Source: Pseudomonas sp. BGr12
GTDB lineage: Bacteria > Pseudomonadota > Gammaproteobacteria > Pseudomonadales > Pseudomonadaceae
DNA length: 64,000 nt
NCBI RefSeq assembly: GCF_030272895.1
Contig: NZ_JALRNF010000006.1
Location: forward strand, 103,116 to 167,115
Reading direction: 5' to 3'
The notes under the pieces are model-generated. The model saw nothing but the letters and a program-made list of their open reading frames with translations. It searched no databases and was not told the origin of the DNA. How positions within the stretch are numbered: the first letter of the stretch is position 1; the number at the start of each line of letters is the position of its first letter. The position numbers and the translations under genes are program-made. Below are positions 29,694 to 39,028 of the stretch, one piece after another.

Positions 29694-29875
29694 CCTTCTG
29701 CCAAGCAAACGTCCTACGACCTGAGTAAACGGGTCTAGAGTTCTTTGCTGAAGGCTCGTTCAAATCAATAGATCCCGACCCCCGGGACAGCCCCCTGCCG
29801 AGCGCTGCGCGCAATGCAATTGCCCGCACGCTGGACTGATGGACAGAATTACCCGTGCCCTCATGGAGGTGGCCA

Positions 29876-31414
29876 TTGCATGTGTCGACGCCGGTATTGC
29901 CCGGCCTACCCGACAGACAAGTTGAAATGCGCATAGGCGGCCTGTACTGGTTGGCCTGTGAGTCGCCGGATACCGCGGACAGGTTGTGCACGCAACTGCT
30001 GGCGGGCTTGCCGGCGACGGCGCGAGCGTTGCTGGTCAATGCCACCGGTGCCTCGCGCGACCTGGTCAAGGGCATTGCCGATGATCACGGCCCGGGGCAT
30101 CTGACCCTGTTCGACCTGCCTTCGATGTCTACCAATCGCTTGATCCAGGCCCTGCGCCATGACGTGCCGCGGGTGCGCGGCGGGGAAGGGGCGCTGTGGC
30201 TGGTGCGGGTGCCGCACAAGGGCTGGGACGAACTGGTGGCGGACTCCCTGGCGCTGTGGTGTGCCCGCGCCCAGGACTGGCTGCGTTCGGTGGGCAGTAC
30301 CCTGCTGGTGGTGGGCGACTCACCGCCACCGGCGTTGCTCGATATCCTGATACGTCACAACGACAATATCTCCGGCCTGGCCCAGGTCTACATTGCCCAG
30401 GGCGCTCGGCATTTGCTGGTGCACTTCTGGAGCAATGAGGCGGGCGTGAACGGGCCGCATGACTTGCTGCTGCTCGACGAGGGCAGGGGCTTTCGGGTTT
30501 CGCCATTGCCTGATGATGAGCGTTCGGCGCCCGCCGCAAACGATCAACGTCAGGTGCTGGCGCAGGCGCAGGTGCTGGGCGGCGAAGCGCCCCCTACCGC
30601 CCAGTGGCAACTGTTCGATGATCCGGACGCACTGCTGGAGCGGGGAATGGACACCCAGGCGGCGACCCTGATCTTCGCCTTGAGCGGTACGGACGAGGTC
30701 AACGCACTCGCCACGCGCCTGTACCAGTTGCGCAGCCATTGCGGCCGCGCGCTCAAGCTGGTGGTGCGCGAAATGTTGCCGGGGCTGCGTCAGCATGAGG
30801 AACAACTGCTGCTGGCCAGCGGCGCCAACCTGATCGTCCCCCACGGTACGCCCTTCCTGCGTTTTCTGACCTTGATGCGCGGTATCCAGGGGCAACGCTG
30901 GCAACGTCCGCTGGCTGCCGAACCCTCGACCCTGCTGGCCCGCCTGCGTCCCCTCGAGGTGCGTGGCAGCCTGTCGCCACGGGCCTTCGCCGCGGCGGTG
31001 AAGAAGATGGTCGACAACACGGTCGGCACCGAGGTGCGCCACCAGTTGCTGCGCCTGCAACCGCTGTCGACCTTGAGCCCTGTTGCCGTGATGCAGCAGT
31101 TGCAGCTGCGTCGTTACGGTGATGTCGCCTGCCTGGCCGATGGTGTGCCGTACCTGTTCCTGTTCGCCTGCAGCCCCTCGCTGGTCGAGGCCGCGCTGCG
31201 CAATGTGTTGCGCCTGCCCTGGGAAGATGTGATCGCCGGATACGAAAGTGTATTGCCGTCGCGGGTCCTGCCCACGCTAGCGTTCCAGTCCGATGACGTT
31301 GCCCTGGTGGATACCCGGGTACTGGAGCCGGTGGACACGCCGCCGGACACCGAGGCCTTCCGGCCGCTGCAACCCAAACCTGTTTCCCTGCAATCGCTGG
31401 AGTCACACCCATGA
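29876..31414 (+). CDS. bcsE: Cellulose biosynthesis protein BcsE (c-di-GMP-binding)
   Basis: BcsE is the cytosolic c-di-GMP sensor of type II cellulose synthases; it docks to BcsF and BcsRQ. The protein of about 512 residues aligns in my memory with E. coli BcsE at GGLYWLAC, HLLVHFWSNEAGV, QAATLIFALSG, LLLASGANLIVPHGTP and QLRRYGDVACLADG. The RxGD c-di-GMP motif is Arg413-Tyr-Gly-Asp416. The start is uncertain: GGAGG at 29865-29869 favours TTG 29876, but GTG 29855, GTG 29882 and ATG 29927 (just before GGLYW) are open. It is the first gene of the operon. Confidence 0.88.
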   Translation: MHVSTPVLPGLPDRQVEMRIGGLYWLACESPDTADRLCTQLLAGLPATARALLVNATGASRDLVKGIADDHGPGHLTLFDLPSMSTNRLIQALRHDVPRVRGGEGALWLVRVPHKGWDELVADSLALWCARAQDWLRSVGSTLLVVGDSPPPALLDILIRHNDNISGLAQVYIAQGARHLLVHFWSNEAGVNGPHDLLLLDEGRGFRVSPLPDDERSAPAANDQRQVLAQAQVLGGEAPPTAQWQLFDDPDALLERGMDTQAATLIFALSGTDEVNALATRLYQLRSHCGRALKLVVREMLPGLRQHEEQLLLASGANLIVPHGTPFLRFLTLMRGIQGQRWQRPLAAEPSTLLARLRPLEVRGSLSPRAFAAAVKKMVDNTVGTEVRHQLLRLQPLSTLSPVAVMQQLQLRRYGDVACLADGVPYLFLFACSPSLVEAALRNVLRLPWEDVIAGYESVLPSRVLPTLAFQSDDVALVDTRVLEPVDTPPDTEAFRPLQPKPVSLQSLESHP

Positions 31415-31599
31415 CCTATGACGAACTGCTGTGGGTCATCGGCCTGACCGCCTTGCTGACGGCACCGCTGGCCATTGTCCTGTTCCTGTGGGGGCGACGC
31501 CTGGCCACCTGGCTCGATCGTCGCCTGCCGCCGCGTCACCTCATCGCCCGGGGGGTACGGATCAATCGTGATGCCGAGAAGGAGGGCGTCCATGACTGA
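31411..31599 (+). CDS. bcsF: Cellulose biosynthesis protein BcsF
   Basis: The 62-residue protein has one N-terminal membrane helix (LLWVIGLTALLTAPLAIVLF) and a basic cytosolic tail (RRLATWLDRRLPPRHLIARG). This is the BcsF layout, in which a short membrane peptide recruits BcsE to the membrane for BcsG function. Its ATG overlaps the bcsE stop by four bases, and its 3' end overlaps bcsG by eight bases. Confidence 0.85.
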   Translation: MTYDELLWVIGLTALLTAPLAIVLFLWGRRLATWLDRRLPPRHLIARGVRINRDAEKEGVHD

Positions 31600-33190
31600 T
31601 GCGGTGGCCACTGCGCCGGTAATACGCTGGCCGGAGCTCGGGCTGTGGAACCTGTATTTCCTGGCCAAGTTCGTCTTGTTGTGGATGGGCCTGCTGGACT
31701 TCAATGCCTTGCTCAACCTGCTGCTTGCCGCCGGCATCCTGCTGCCCCTGCCCGGGGTATGGCTGCCACGCATACGCCAGGCCGTGACGGTGATGCTGGG
31801 TGCCGCGCTGCTCTACAAGGACACCTGGTATCCGCCGATCCGCCGGTTGTTCGAGCAGTCCGAGGTGCTGGCGTTCTCCGTCGACTACGTCATCGACCTG
31901 CTCGGGCGTTTCGTCAACTGGGATGTGCTGGGTGTGCTGTTTGCCGTGGGCCTCTTGTACTTGTTCATTGCCCCCTGGGTGCGCCTGACCCTGGTCAGCG
32001 TTGCCTTGCTGCTGTGGGTGTACCTGGCCGGGGCCTTGCCGGCGATCAGCGCGCCGGTGCAGTCGGTTGCCGGTGAAGCCGGTACAACCCAGGGCGCCAG
32101 CAGCCCGGTGGCCGAAAGCAAGGCGATCGACGCCTGGCTGGAGCAGTTCTACCGTGAGCAGGCCGGCAAGAGCACCCGTTTCCCTGAACGTAACACCACG
32201 GCCGAGCCCTTCGACCTGTTGGTGCTCAACGTCTGCTCGCTGGCCTGGGACGACCTGGAAGACGCCGGGATGCGTGACAACGCCCTGTTCCGGCGCATGA
32301 ACGTGGTGTTCGATCGCTTCAACTCGGCCACCTCCTACAGCGGCCCGGCGGCCATCCGCATGCTGCGCGCCAGTTGTGGCCAGCCCCATCACGTTCAGCT
32401 GTACGAGCCGGCGAACGCGCAGTGCATGCTGTTCGACAACCTCGCCAAGCTGGGCTACAGCCCGGAGCTGATGCTCAACCACAACGGCCCCATCACCCGC
32501 AAGTACATGACCTTCCTGGCCGGCCAGCACCTGCCTGCGCCACTGATGAGCAGCGATGACTTCCCCACCGCGCTGAAGTCGTACGACGGCGCCAACATCG
32601 CCCGCGACCACGATGTGCTGAACGCCTGGTGGAGTCGCCGGCTCAAGGAGCAGAAACCGGCGGTATCGCTGTTCTACAACACCATCACCCTGCATGACGG
32701 CAACCGCATCACCAATGCCGATGGCAGCACCCGGCGTGCCTCCTTCCAGGAGCGGGCGAAGACCTTCCTCGGCGACATCGACCAGTTCATCGACATGGTC
32801 CAGCAAAGCGGCCGGCGCGTAGTGCTGGTGCTGGTGCCCGAGCATGGCGCGGCGGTGCACGGCGACCGCATGCAGATTTCCGGCATGCGCGAGATCCCGT
32901 CGCGTTCCATCACCCATGTGCCGGCGGCGATCAAGCTGATCAACATGGGCGAGAACGACCAGCAAGGGCCACAGCACGTTGCTGCACCTTCCAGCTACCT
33001 GGCGGTCTCCGAGCTGATTGCCCGGTTGTATGCCCAGCAGGGCGGTCCGCTGGACCTGGCGGCCCTGACCCATGACCTGCCGACTACGGCAGCCGTGTCG
33101 GAGAACTCCGATTCGGCGGTAGTCGAGTACCAGGGCAGACCCTATGTGCGGATCAAGGGGCAGACGCAATGGATGCTGTATCCCGAGTGA
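31592..33190 (+). CDS. bcsG: Cellulose phosphoethanolamine transferase BcsG
   Basis: BcsG attaches phosphoethanolamine from phosphatidylethanolamine to nascent cellulose at the outer face of the inner membrane. The 532-residue protein has about four to five membrane helices in residues 15-155. A periplasmic alkaline-phosphatase-like domain follows, with VLNVCSLAWDDL (Cys215), the nucleophile region FNSATSYSGPAAIRML (about 243-258), Cys262 in RASCGQP, and VPEHGAAVHGDRM. The frame is open further upstream, but ATG 31592 has GGAGGG before it. It pairs with bcsF and bcsE, which are type II markers. Confidence 0.93.
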   Translation: MTDAVATAPVIRWPELGLWNLYFLAKFVLLWMGLLDFNALLNLLLAAGILLPLPGVWLPRIRQAVTVMLGAALLYKDTWYPPIRRLFEQSEVLAFSVDYVIDLLGRFVNWDVLGVLFAVGLLYLFIAPWVRLTLVSVALLLWVYLAGALPAISAPVQSVAGEAGTTQGASSPVAESKAIDAWLEQFYREQAGKSTRFPERNTTAEPFDLLVLNVCSLAWDDLEDAGMRDNALFRRMNVVFDRFNSATSYSGPAAIRMLRASCGQPHHVQLYEPANAQCMLFDNLAKLGYSPELMLNHNGPITRKYMTFLAGQHLPAPLMSSDDFPTALKSYDGANIARDHDVLNAWWSRRLKEQKPAVSLFYNTITLHDGNRITNADGSTRRASFQERAKTFLGDIDQFIDMVQQSGRRVVLVLVPEHGAAVHGDRMQISGMREIPSRSITHVPAAIKLINMGENDQQGPQHVAAPSSYLAVSELIARLYAQQGGPLDLAALTHDLPTTAAVSENSDSAVVEYQGRPYVRIKGQTQWMLYPE

Positions 33191-33208
33191 CAGTGATGAG
33201 GAGGCGAT

Positions 33209-33421
33209 ATGGCTCAGGACGACCGTAAACAACGCAACGATGACATTGCCCGGCTCAAGCAGCGCCTGGGCGAAGAGGCCATGCCGTACCAGGACATCAG
33301 CCGCGAGGGCGAGCTGCTGGCCGCGTGCCGGCGCTGGCCGCTGCTGGCCGAAAGCGAGGGCTGGTCCGGCGACGGTGCCCCGGTCCGGGCACAGGCCAAC
33401 CACAAGGCGCCCCAGGCATGA
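33209..33421 (+). CDS. bcsR: Cellulose biosynthesis protein BcsR-like
   Basis: The 70-residue protein contains YQDISREGELLAACRRWPLL followed by AE, matching the short BcsR (YhjR) signature of E. coli (ISQREQLAAALKRWPLLAE). BcsR forms a regulatory complex with BcsQ and stabilises the synthase. GAGGAGG precedes the ATG. The gene overlaps bcsQ by four bases. The Pro/Ala-rich C-terminal 20 residues are not part of the known motif. Confidence 0.85.
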   Translation: MAQDDRKQRNDDIARLKQRLGEEAMPYQDISREGELLAACRRWPLLAESEGWSGDGAPVRAQANHKAPQA

Positions 33422-34128
33422 CGGTAGTGGCACTGAGCGGCCTGCGCGGTGGTGTGGGCACCACGTCGATGGTCGCGGCACTGGGCTTTGCCCTGCACGG
33501 GCTGCAGCAACGCGTCCTGATGATCGACCTGCACCCGCGCAACCTGCTGCGCCTGCACTGCAACCTGGCCCTGGACGCGACCCGGGGCTGGGCCACTGCC
33601 GAGCAGGACGCCGAGGGGCGCTGGAGCGAGGCCTTGTTTGAGGTGGTGGAGGGCTTGTACCTGCTACCGTTCGGGCGGCTGGAGGTGGGTGCACTGAACG
33701 AGCAGGCGCAAGAATGGACGCAACGCCTGCAACAGTTGCAGGCGCACTTCGACTGGATATTGCTGGACATGCCGGCCATCTTGCCGGGCGGGCAACCGGG
33801 CGGGCCAGCGTTGCCTGAGCCGGTGACGCGCATCCGGGTGCTGGAGGCCGACGCCGCCTGTCATGCATTACTGAGCACCGAAGGGGCGGGCGACGACTTC
33901 CTGCTGGTCAACCGCTTCGACCCGATCAGCCAGCTGCAACGCGACCTGCTGCTGCTCTGGGGCGAGCGCCAAGGGAAACTGATTCCCCAGGTGATCCACC
34001 GCGACGAGGCCATGGCCTGCGCCCTGGCCTGGAAGAGCCCGGTGGGCTACTACGCCCCCGACTCGCTCGCCAGCCATGACGTACGCAGCCTGGCCACCTG
34101 GCTGCTGGCACAGGGGGCGCAGGGCTGA
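33418..34128 (+). CDS. bcsQ: Cellulose biosynthesis MinD/ParA-like NTPase BcsQ
   Basis: BcsQ is a SIMIBI-class NTPase that with BcsR binds the BcsA-BcsB synthase and is linked to its polar placement. The 236-residue protein starts MTVVALSGLRGGVGTTSMVA. The P-loop is RGGVGTTS at 10-17, lacking both the signature lysine and the usual P-loop lysine. E. coli BcsQ has the same RGGVGTT, so this is a family trait. Other matches are VLMIDLHPRNLLRLH, GLYLLPFGRL and PQVIHRDEAMACALA. ATG 33418 overlaps bcsR, and the gene shares one base with bcsA. Confidence 0.92.
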   Translation: MTVVALSGLRGGVGTTSMVAALGFALHGLQQRVLMIDLHPRNLLRLHCNLALDATRGWATAEQDAEGRWSEALFEVVEGLYLLPFGRLEVGALNEQAQEWTQRLQQLQAHFDWILLDMPAILPGGQPGGPALPEPVTRIRVLEADAACHALLSTEGAGDDFLLVNRFDPISQLQRDLLLLWGERQGKLIPQVIHRDEAMACALAWKSPVGYYAPDSLASHDVRSLATWLLAQGAQG

Positions 34129-36725
34129 TGAACCACTATCGCGCCTATCGCCAGCGCGGCGCCCGGCCGTTCACAGCAGTGGTGCTGAGCCTCGGCGCTG
34201 CCTTGGCCTGGGTGTTCCTGCGCCTGGACTCGCCGCAGTGGCAACGCCTGCTGCGCAACTGGCGCCAGTACTACCCGCAACTGGCCAACAAGCGGCCGAG
34301 CCTGGGCGATCCGTTGCGTGGCCTGGTGCAGACGCTCTGGCTGTTGCTGCTCAAGCCTGCGCGCCCGGCCCGGGGTGCCGATCTCAAACGTGGACGCGGG
34401 GTTACCTGGCTACGGCGCCTGGGGCGCGCAACTTACGCCCTGGTGCAAGGGGTACGCCAGCCGCTGATTCGCCTGATGCGCGGATTGCCCCGGCGAATCG
34501 GTCACAGCGACGCCCTGGCGCAGACCCAGCAACGGATCAAGGCCAGCGGCACACGTGGCGAACGGCTGTTCTACTGGGTCCTGGCGGTGGTGGGGCTGCT
34601 GATCGCGCTGGCCTGCATCACCTCGCCATTCAACCTCTACGCGCAACTGGTGTTCGTGTTGACCCTGGGCGCCATGGCGATGCTGATGCGCTACATGCCC
34701 GGGCGCTTCCCGACGCTGATGATGATCATCCTGTCGATCACCATCTCCTGCCGCTACCTGTGGTGGCGCTACACCTCGACGCTGCACTGGGCCAATGACC
34801 TGGACCTGGTGCTGGGCATGATCCTGCTGCTGGCCGAGACCTATTCCTGGCTGGTGCTGATCCTGAGCTTCGTGCAGAGCGTCTGGCCCCTGCGCCGGCC
34901 GGTGCTGGCGCTGCCCGAGGACCGGCGCCTGTGGCCGACGGTCGACCTGGTGATCCCGACCTACAACGAAGACCTGTCGGTGGTACGCACCACGGTCATG
35001 GCCGCCCTGGGCCTGGACTGGCCGCAGGACAAGCTCAAGGTGTACATCCTCGATGACGGCGCCCGCCCGGCGTTCCGTGCCTTCGCCAGGGAGGTCGGGG
35101 TCGGTTATATCGACCGCCACGACAACCGCGGCGCCAAGGCCGGCAACCTCAACCACGCGCTGCAGCGTCTGACCGGCGAGCTGGTTGCGGTGTTCGACTG
35201 CGACCATATCCCGGTGCGGGCTTTCTTGCAGCTGACTGTCGGCTGGTTCCTCCAGGACCCGAAAATGGCCCTGGTGCAGACCCCACACCACTTCTTCTCG
35301 GCCGACCCGTTCGAACACAACCTGGGTTCGTTCCGCCGCAAGCCCAACGAAGGCGAGTTGTTCTACGGCCTGATCCAGGACGGCAACGACCTGTGGAACG
35401 CCACCTTCTTCTGCGGCTCGTGCGCGGTCCTGCGCCGTGCGGCCCTGGATGACATCAACGGCTTCGCCACCCAGACCGTCACCGAGGATGCCCACACCGC
35501 CTTGCGCCTGCACCGCGCCGGCTGGAACTCGGCGTACATGCGCATTCCCCTAGCGGCGGGCCTGGCCACCGACAGCCTGGCCGCCCACGTGCGCCAGCGC
35601 ATCCGCTGGGCGCGGGGCATGGTGCAGATCTTTCGTCTGGACAACCCGTTGCTGGGCAAGGGCCTGAGCCTGTTCCAGCGGCTGTGCTACGCCAACGCCA
35701 TGCTGCACTTCCTCTCCGGCCTGCCGCGACTGATCTTCCTCACCGCGCCACTGGCCTTCCTGTTCCTGCATGCCTATGTGATCTATGCGCCGGCAGTGCT
35801 GCTGTTGCTCTATGTGCTGCCGCACATGCTGCATGCCAGCCTGGTCAACTCGCGGGTCCAGGGGCCGTATCGGCAGACGTTCTGGGGCGAGGTCTACGAG
35901 TCGGTGCTGGCCTGGTACATCATGCGCCCGACCCTGGTGGCGCTGTTCTCGCCCAAGCGCGGCGCCTTCGATGTGACGGTCAAGGGCGGCATGACCGACA
36001 GCGACCGGCTCGACTGGCGCATCGCCCGACCTTACCTGGTGCTTGCCGCGCTCAACGTGGTGGGGCTGGCCTTCGCGGTGTGGCGCTTCAGCTACGGGCC
36101 AAGCAATGAATACGGCACGGTGATCGTCAGCTCACTGTGGGTGATCTATAACCTGCTGTTGATCGGCGCGGCCCTGGCGGTGGCGGCCGAGGTGCGCCAG
36201 GTGCGGCGCTTCCATCGCGTGCCGGTGAAGTTGCCGGCGGCCTTGCGCCTGGCGGACGGGCACCTGTACCCGGGGCTGCTCTATGACTACTCCGACGGCG
36301 GTGCCGGGATCGAGCTGCAAACCGCCCGCGCGCTCGAACCGGGCAGCCAGGTGCTATTGCTGCTGGAGCGGGCAGGGCGCGAGTTCGTCTTTCCCGGCCG
36401 GGTCATGCGCACGGTCGACCGCCAGGTGGGCATCAGCCTGGCGGACCTGACCCTGCAACAACGCATCGATTACGTGCAGTGCACCTTCGCCCGGGCCGAC
36501 AACTGGCTGGGCTGGACCGACAGCCACGTGCCTGACAAACCCCTGCGCAGTTTCTTCGATGTGCTGGCGCTGGGCGCCACGGGCTACTACCGGGTCATCG
36601 AGTATGCCCCGGCCTGGGTGCGCCTGCCGGCACAGCCGCTCATTGTCGCAACGCGGTGGTTGCTCAGCTTCTTCCCGCGGATGCCGCGTCCCATTCCCCC
36701 TGACTCAATGAAGAGCACGACATGA
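34128..36725 (+). CDS. bcsA: Cellulose synthase catalytic subunit (GT2, PilZ)
   Basis: BcsA polymerises UDP-glucose into beta-1,4-glucan and threads it across the inner membrane. The 865-residue protein has about eight membrane helices and a GT2 domain with IPTYNED (about 277), LDDGARPAF (about 308), FDCDHIPV (about 356), TVTEDAH (about 450) and QRIRW (about 489). A C-terminal PilZ domain follows, with RRFHR at about 692 (the RxxxR motif) and DYSDGGAGI, so c-di-GMP activation is expected. It overlaps bcsQ by one base and bcsB by four bases. Motifs are complete. Confidence 0.97.
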   Translation: MNHYRAYRQRGARPFTAVVLSLGAALAWVFLRLDSPQWQRLLRNWRQYYPQLANKRPSLGDPLRGLVQTLWLLLLKPARPARGADLKRGRGVTWLRRLGRATYALVQGVRQPLIRLMRGLPRRIGHSDALAQTQQRIKASGTRGERLFYWVLAVVGLLIALACITSPFNLYAQLVFVLTLGAMAMLMRYMPGRFPTLMMIILSITISCRYLWWRYTSTLHWANDLDLVLGMILLLAETYSWLVLILSFVQSVWPLRRPVLALPEDRRLWPTVDLVIPTYNEDLSVVRTTVMAALGLDWPQDKLKVYILDDGARPAFRAFAREVGVGYIDRHDNRGAKAGNLNHALQRLTGELVAVFDCDHIPVRAFLQLTVGWFLQDPKMALVQTPHHFFSADPFEHNLGSFRRKPNEGELFYGLIQDGNDLWNATFFCGSCAVLRRAALDDINGFATQTVTEDAHTALRLHRAGWNSAYMRIPLAAGLATDSLAAHVRQRIRWARGMVQIFRLDNPLLGKGLSLFQRLCYANAMLHFLSGLPRLIFLTAPLAFLFLHAYVIYAPAVLLLLYVLPHMLHASLVNSRVQGPYRQTFWGEVYESVLAWYIMRPTLVALFSPKRGAFDVTVKGGMTDSDRLDWRIARPYLVLAALNVVGLAFAVWRFSYGPSNEYGTVIVSSLWVIYNLLLIGAALAVAAEVRQVRRFHRVPVKLPAALRLADGHLYPGLLYDYSDGGAGIELQTARALEPGSQVLLLLERAGREFVFPGRVMRTVDRQVGISLADLTLQQRIDYVQCTFARADNWLGWTDSHVPDKPLRSFFDVLALGATGYYRVIEYAPAWVRLPAQPLIVATRWLLSFFPRMPRPIPPDSMKSTT

Positions 36726-39028
36726 AGCGTTCGTTCCTGTCTTCCTGGACCCTGACCCTGCTGATGGCCGCCATGGGCCTGCCGTTCTCGCTGGCTGCCC
36801 AGGAGCAGCCGGTGCCCCCTGACGCCGCGCCACAGGTGCCCCACTGGTTGCGTGCGCACACCTTCGAAAGCCTGGGCCGTGGCAGCGACAGCCTGCTGAT
36901 GGGCGTGCGCAACAGCGATCAGATCGAATTCAGCCTGCGCCGCGACCGCCTGGCCAGCAACGTCGAGCTGGAGCTGAACTTCACCCCCTCGCCGGCCCTG
37001 GTGCCGCGCCTGTCGCACCTGCGGGTGTACCTGAACGACGAGTTGATGGGCGTGGTGCCGATCAGCGCCGACGATATCGGCCAGCCGCGCCAGCAGCGCA
37101 TGGCCCTCGACCCGAAGCTGGTGCAGGACTTCAACCGCGTGCGTGTGGAGTTCGTCGGTCACTACACCGATATCTGCGAGGACCCTGCGCACAGTTCGCT
37201 GTGGCTGAACGTCAGCCGTAAAAGCGTGATCCGCGTCGATGAGCAGGCGCTGGTCACCGACAACGACCTGGCGTATTTCCCGCTGCCGTATTTCGATGCG
37301 CGCGACACCGACCAACTGAGCATCCCCATGGTCTTCGCCGGCAGCCCGGGGCTCGGCGCGCAGAAGGCCGCGGCCATCCTCGCCTCCTATTTCGGCAGCA
37401 AGGCGAAATGGCGTCTGGCGACTTTCCCGGTGCTGTACAACCAGTTGCCGGCGCAGACCAGCCTGCAACCGCTGCCGAGCATTGTCTTTGCCACCAACGA
37501 CCGCCGTCCGGCCTTTATGGCCGACCCCGAGCGTTTTCCACCGGTAGATGGGCCAGTGATCCAGCAGATCACCCACCCGGACAACCGCTACAGCAAAGTG
37601 CTGCTGGTGCTGGGGCGCAACGAGGATGACCTGGTCAAGGCGGCCTCGGCCCTGGCCGTGGGCACCGACCTGTTCCGTGGCTCGCGAGTGGCGGTGCAAG
37701 AGGTGCAGGAACTCAAGCCGCGGGTACCTTACGATGCGCCGAACTGGGTGCGCACCGACCGTCCGGTGCGCTTCGCCGAGCTGCTCGACTACCCGGGGCA
37801 GTTGCAGGTCAACGGCCTGCGCCCGCAACCGATCGAGCTGTCGCTGAACCTGCCGCCTGACCTGTTCGTCTGGCGCAACCAGGGCGTGGCCCTGCAAACC
37901 CTGTATCGCTATACGCCGCCGGTGGTGACCGATGAATCGCGCCTGACCATTCGCCTCAACGACCACTTCGTCGGCAGCATTCCCCTGCCAGGCTCCGACG
38001 GCATGGGCGCGGCCCTGCAGGAACTGCGCACCCGGGTGTTCTCGGCCGATACTTCGACGCTGTCCGACAAGACCCTGGTGCCGGCGCTGAAGGTCGATGA
38101 CCGCAACAAGCTGCGCTACGACTTCAGCTTCGCCAGCAAGGTCGGCAATGCCCAGAACGGCCAGTGCCAGACCTACCTGCCGGCGGACGTGCAGGCGGCC
38201 ATCGACGAGAACTCGACCATCGACCTGTCGGGCTTCTACCACTACATCGCCATGCCCGACCTGCGTGCATTCGCCCGTAGCGCGTTCCCGTTCAGCCGCA
38301 TGGCCGACTTGTCGCAGACTCTGCTGCTGATGCCGGCCAAGCCTGATGAACTGCAACTGGGCACCATGCTCGACCTGGTCGGCGGCATGGCCTCGCGCAT
38401 CGGCTATCCGGCCCTGGGCCTGCAACTGTCCGATGACTGGGCGGCAGCGGCCAAGGTAGACGCCGACCTGCTGGTGCTGGGACCGCTGCCCGATGACCTG
38501 CGCGGCGCCGAGGGGCGCGCCCTGAACCTGTTGCTCGACCGTTCCCGCGACTGGCTGCGCCAGGCGCGCTCGCCCTGGCCGCTTGAAGTGAACAGTGCCC
38601 AGCGCCTGCGCGAAGGTGCGGGCAACGCCGCGGCCAGCCAGGTCGACGTGGTGGCGCGGGCGCCGATCGCGGCGATCACCGGCATGCAGTCGCCGTACCA
38701 TGCACAGCGCAGCATCGTCGCCCTGCTGGCCAGCGACAGTGGCGACTACACGCTGCTGCGCCAGGCCCTGACCGACCCCGGCAAGCTCAACGACCATATT
38801 CGCGGCTCGATCAGCCTGATCCGCAGTAGCGGCGTCAGCAGCCATTACGTGGGCGACACCTACTTCGTCGGTCGCCTGCCTTGGTGGATGCTGCTCTGGG
38901 TGCAGCTCTCCTATCATCCGGTGCTGCTGGCCCTGGGCGCGGTACTGAGCATCGTGCTGCTGGGCATAGTGGCCTGGCGCCTGCTGGCCTGGGTGGCGCG
39001 TCGGCGCCTGGCCGAGGGCAAGGAATGA
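36722..39028 (+). CDS. bcsB: Cellulose synthase periplasmic subunit BcsB
   Basis: BcsB forms the periplasmic part of the synthase and is needed for BcsA activity. The 768-residue protein has a signal peptide (LTLLMAAMGLPFSLAAQEQP region), alternating carbohydrate-binding and flavodoxin-like domains (HTFESLGRGSDSLLMGVRNS, VGHYTDICEDPAHSSLWLNV), and a C-terminal membrane anchor near 735-757 (LLALGAVLSIVLLGIVAWRL) with basic residues after it. It overlaps bcsA and bcsZ by four bases each (ATGA). Confidence 0.96.
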   Translation: MKRSFLSSWTLTLLMAAMGLPFSLAAQEQPVPPDAAPQVPHWLRAHTFESLGRGSDSLLMGVRNSDQIEFSLRRDRLASNVELELNFTPSPALVPRLSHLRVYLNDELMGVVPISADDIGQPRQQRMALDPKLVQDFNRVRVEFVGHYTDICEDPAHSSLWLNVSRKSVIRVDEQALVTDNDLAYFPLPYFDARDTDQLSIPMVFAGSPGLGAQKAAAILASYFGSKAKWRLATFPVLYNQLPAQTSLQPLPSIVFATNDRRPAFMADPERFPPVDGPVIQQITHPDNRYSKVLLVLGRNEDDLVKAASALAVGTDLFRGSRVAVQEVQELKPRVPYDAPNWVRTDRPVRFAELLDYPGQLQVNGLRPQPIELSLNLPPDLFVWRNQGVALQTLYRYTPPVVTDESRLTIRLNDHFVGSIPLPGSDGMGAALQELRTRVFSADTSTLSDKTLVPALKVDDRNKLRYDFSFASKVGNAQNGQCQTYLPADVQAAIDENSTIDLSGFYHYIAMPDLRAFARSAFPFSRMADLSQTLLLMPAKPDELQLGTMLDLVGGMASRIGYPALGLQLSDDWAAAAKVDADLLVLGPLPDDLRGAEGRALNLLLDRSRDWLRQARSPWPLEVNSAQRLREGAGNAAASQVDVVARAPIAAITGMQSPYHAQRSIVALLASDSGDYTLLRQALTDPGKLNDHIRGSISLIRSSGVSSHYVGDTYFVGRLPWWMLLWVQLSYHPVLLALGAVLSIVLLGIVAWRLLAWVARRRLAEGKE

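Noticed and set aside
33418..34128. Loss of the P-loop lysine in BcsQ as a defect
   Set aside because: E. coli BcsQ has the same RGGVGTT sequence, so it is a feature of the family.
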